A program made the translations under genes and the position numbers. Below the pieces are notes generated by a model, which saw only the letters and a program-made list of their open reading frames with translations, was not told the DNA's origin and did no database searches. Below are positions 6,956-7,844 of a DNA stretch of 7,844 bases, one piece after another. Each line of letters opens with the position of its first letter. The stretch's first letter is position 1. The DNA comes from an uncultured Candidatus Saccharibacteria bacterium (lineage in GTDB: Bacteria; Patescibacteriota; Saccharimonadia; CAILAD01; GCA-016700035): NCBI GenBank assembly GCA_937996675.1, contig CALKUN010000038.1, positions 1 through 7,844 of the forward strand, written 5' to 3'.

Positions 6956-7069
6956 ATGGGGGTAAGATTGAGTGGTTGAAAAAACCTGAGGATAAGCGGG
7001 GGAGAACCCACAAGTTATGAGCAGTTTTTCAACGCCTCCTCCCCAACTTATCCCACGCTTTACCCCCAT
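6956..7069. repeat. Set of three overlapping inverted repeats in oriC
   Basis: Three arm pairs are visible. ATGGGGGTAA (6956-6965) pairs perfectly with 7060-7069. GTTGAAAAAAC (6975-6985) pairs with GTTTTTCAAC (7024-7033) apart from one extra A. GGATAAGCGGGGGAG (6990-7004) pairs with 7039-7053 at 13 of 15 positions. The second and third pairs cross each other, so they cannot both form as simple nested hairpins. The third includes DnaA-box-like TTATCC cores on opposite strands. Confidence 0.65.
6987..6995 (-). other. DnaA box (TTATCCTCA)
   Basis: It matches TTATCCACA at 8 of 9 positions on the minus strand, in mid-origin, and overlaps an arm of an inverted repeat. Confidence 0.5.
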
Positions 7070-7070
7070 G

Positions 7071-7095
7071 TTATCCACAGAAGACCTGTGTATAA
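7071..7095. other. Inverted pair of strong DnaA boxes next to dnaA
   Basis: A perfect TTATCCACA lies on the plus strand at 7071-7079 and TTATACACA (full match to TTATNCACA) on the minus strand at 7087-7095. They face each other across 7 bases. Counting one more base per arm, the dyad is 10 bases with one mismatch around a 5-base centre. It lies about 45 bases beyond the dnaA stop. Confidence 0.8.
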
Positions 7096-7140
7096 AAACC
7101 GAATATCGGTCTATGTGTGTTGTGAAAAGATCTACAAGGT

Positions 7141-7844
7141 TCATGTTAATGACGCCGCTTCTTGTTGTGTGATGCGCTGGCGAACCTCAGCAATGTCCTG
7201 GGTAATGTTGTCTTGATTAGCAACTAGCGCTTCAATCTTCTGGAAGCCATGCATGATAGTGGTGTGATCTCGTCCACCGAGATGTCCACCTATCTGGGGA
7301 TAAGACAATTCAAGAATGTCACGCAAAACATACATAGCGACTTGGCGGGGAACAACGATGTCTCTCGACCGGCGCTTACCGGTGAGATCCTCGAGAGTGA
7401 GACCAAAGTAGCGGGCTGTCTCAGTGAGGATGTGGCGTGGGCTTGGTTTGCGGCGACCGGTGGTTTGTACTTGAGTACCACCGAGAACCTGTTCAACCAC
7501 TTCGATACTGGGTTCGACATGGTGGAGCTCACAGTGCATGATTACTCGATTGAAACCACCTTCTAGCTCACGAATATTAGTAGAGATCTTCTCGGCAATC
7601 GCTTCAGCTACTTCTATCGGAAAGCCAATCTTCTTTGATTCAGCCTTCTCCTGAAGGATAGCCACTCGAGTCTCAAGGTCGGGTGGTTGGATATCCACTA
7701 CCATTCCCCATTCAAATCGACTACGAAGACGTTCTTCGAGCTCAGCAATCTCTTTTGGTGGACGGTCTGAACAGATCACGATCTGTTTATTAGCTTGGTG
7801 GAGGGCATTAAAGGTGTGGAAGAATTCTTCCTGAGTTGTTTCCA
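7141..7844 (-). CDS. dnaA: Chromosomal replication initiator DnaA (C-terminal part; 5' end outside window)
   Basis: The frame is open to the window edge, giving the last 233 residues of DnaA, the AAA+ ATPase that binds DnaA boxes and opens the origin. The first visible residues, TTQEEFFHTFNALHQANKQI, belong to AAA+ domain III; the GTG at 7777-7779 is an internal valine, not a start. Then come sensor 1 region IVICSDRPPKE (21-31), the arginine-finger motif SRFEWG (41-46), sensor 2 region NIRELEGGFNRV (89-100) and a short linker. Domain IV (about 134-233) carries the DNA-binding helix-turn-helix with GGRDHTTIMHG (189-199), the DnaA signature, and the basic loop GKRRSRDIVVPRQ (155-167). It ends in TGA just before the DnaA-box cluster, so DnaA's own sites lie downstream of its gene and upstream of dnaN. 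Whether it autoregulates cannot be seen because its promoter is outside the window. Confidence 0.97.
   Translation of the reverse strand, partial: ETTQEEFFHTFNALHQANKQIVICSDRPPKEIAELEERLRSRFEWGMVVDIQPPDLETRVAILQEKAESKKIGFPIEVAEAIAEKISTNIRELEGGFNRVIMHCELHHVEPSIEVVEQVLGGTQVQTTGRRKPSPRHILTETARYFGLTLEDLTGKRRSRDIVVPRQVAMYVLRDILELSYPQIGGHLGGRDHTTIMHGFQKIEALVANQDNITQDIAEVRQRITQQEAASLT

Larger units (their letters stand above)
6798..7140. other. Putative chromosomal replication origin (oriC) between dnaA and dnaN
   Basis: This 343-base region between two replication genes holds five good DnaA-box matches at 6848-6856, 6857-6865, 6987-6995, 7071-7079 and 7087-7095, and a weaker one at 6912-6920 (CTATCCCCA on the minus strand). 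A 16-base A/T-only tract (6809-6824) next to dnaN could be the unwinding element. There are also several inverted repeats, a 12-base palindrome and G-runs on the plus strand. A 116-codon frame spans the region on the minus strand but looks non-coding. The dnaA-dnaN interval is the usual oriC site in many bacteria. Another origin segment upstream of dnaA, outside the window, is possible. Confidence 0.8.

Noticed and set aside
7048..7056. TTATCCCAC as a further DnaA box
   Set aside because: Only 6 of 9 positions match; noted instead as part of an inverted repeat arm.
7098..7110. ACCGA-ATA-TCGGT small hairpin as a dnaA terminator
   Set aside because: The stem is only 5 bases with a 3-base loop and no T-run follows on the minus strand in the direction of dnaA transcription.
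7295..7303. DnaA-box-like TTATCCCCA on the minus strand
   Set aside because: It lies within dnaA codons for conserved residues Ser-Tyr-Pro-Gln and is isolated from the main cluster; coding constraint explains it.
7249..7566. 105-codon plus-strand open frame
   Set aside because: Antisense to conserved DnaA domain IV, so it is a shadow frame.
7777..7779. GTG as a dnaA start
   Set aside because: It is an internal valine in the conserved sensor 1 stretch; 21 conserved DnaA residues precede it in the window.
1..7844. CRISPR array, tRNA, rRNA, insertion sequence or integration site
   Set aside because: No regular direct repeats with spacers, no cloverleaf or rRNA-like stretch, no transposase-like protein and no terminal inverted repeats with target duplications were seen.
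1..7844. Alternative genetic code with TGA recoded
   Set aside because: TGA ends dnaA and the first large gene at positions consistent with family length and gene overlap, and the conserved genes contain no in-frame TGA.

Overview
This window is part of a bacterial chromosome at its replication origin. The right half (about 4362-7844) holds, on the minus strand, the end of dnaA, a dnaA-dnaN intergenic region with clustered DnaA boxes, then dnaN, recF and a small DUF721/DciA-like gene. The left half (1-4365) holds three plus-strand genes for exported or membrane-anchored envelope proteins, which run head-on into the replication cluster.

The organism is probably a member of the Candidate Phyla Radiation/Patescibacteria, with Saccharibacteria (TM7) my best guess. 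I infer this from the compact gene order, the short DciA-like protein, moderate GC content, and the pairing with secreted wall-lytic enzymes of the kind epibiotic CPR cells carry. TGA serves as a normal stop (dnaA and the first envelope gene both end in it), which argues against the CPR lineages that recode TGA. No marker here proves the taxon.

The envelope block is tightly packed. The first gene (at least 793 residues; its start lies upstream) ends in an M15-like zinc-peptidase domain of the ARB_07466 type, behind more than 600 residues I cannot assign. It overlaps the second gene by ATGA. The second product has a signal peptide, a phage-tail-lysozyme-like domain, a Ser/Thr/Pro-rich linker and another M15-like domain, so it could cut both glycan and peptide bonds of peptidoglycan. 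One base later comes a single-pass membrane protein with an Ig-like Big_5 domain. Together they look like an exported peptidoglycan-remodelling module, perhaps serving a secretion or pilus apparatus or attack on a host wall; that role is inference.

The replication block reads leftward: dnaA, putative oriC, dnaN, recF, dciA-like, with gaps of 12 and 9 bases in the dnaN-recF-dciA run. The origin segment has an inverted pair of strong DnaA boxes near dnaA, a tandem pair near dnaN followed by a triplet repeat and an A/T-only tract, several long inverted repeats in an overlapping order, and G-runs on the plus strand. The two blocks converge with their stop codons sharing the palindrome TTAA at 4362-4365, leaving no room for a terminator between them. 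I saw no tRNA, rRNA, CRISPR array, insertion sequence or attachment site.
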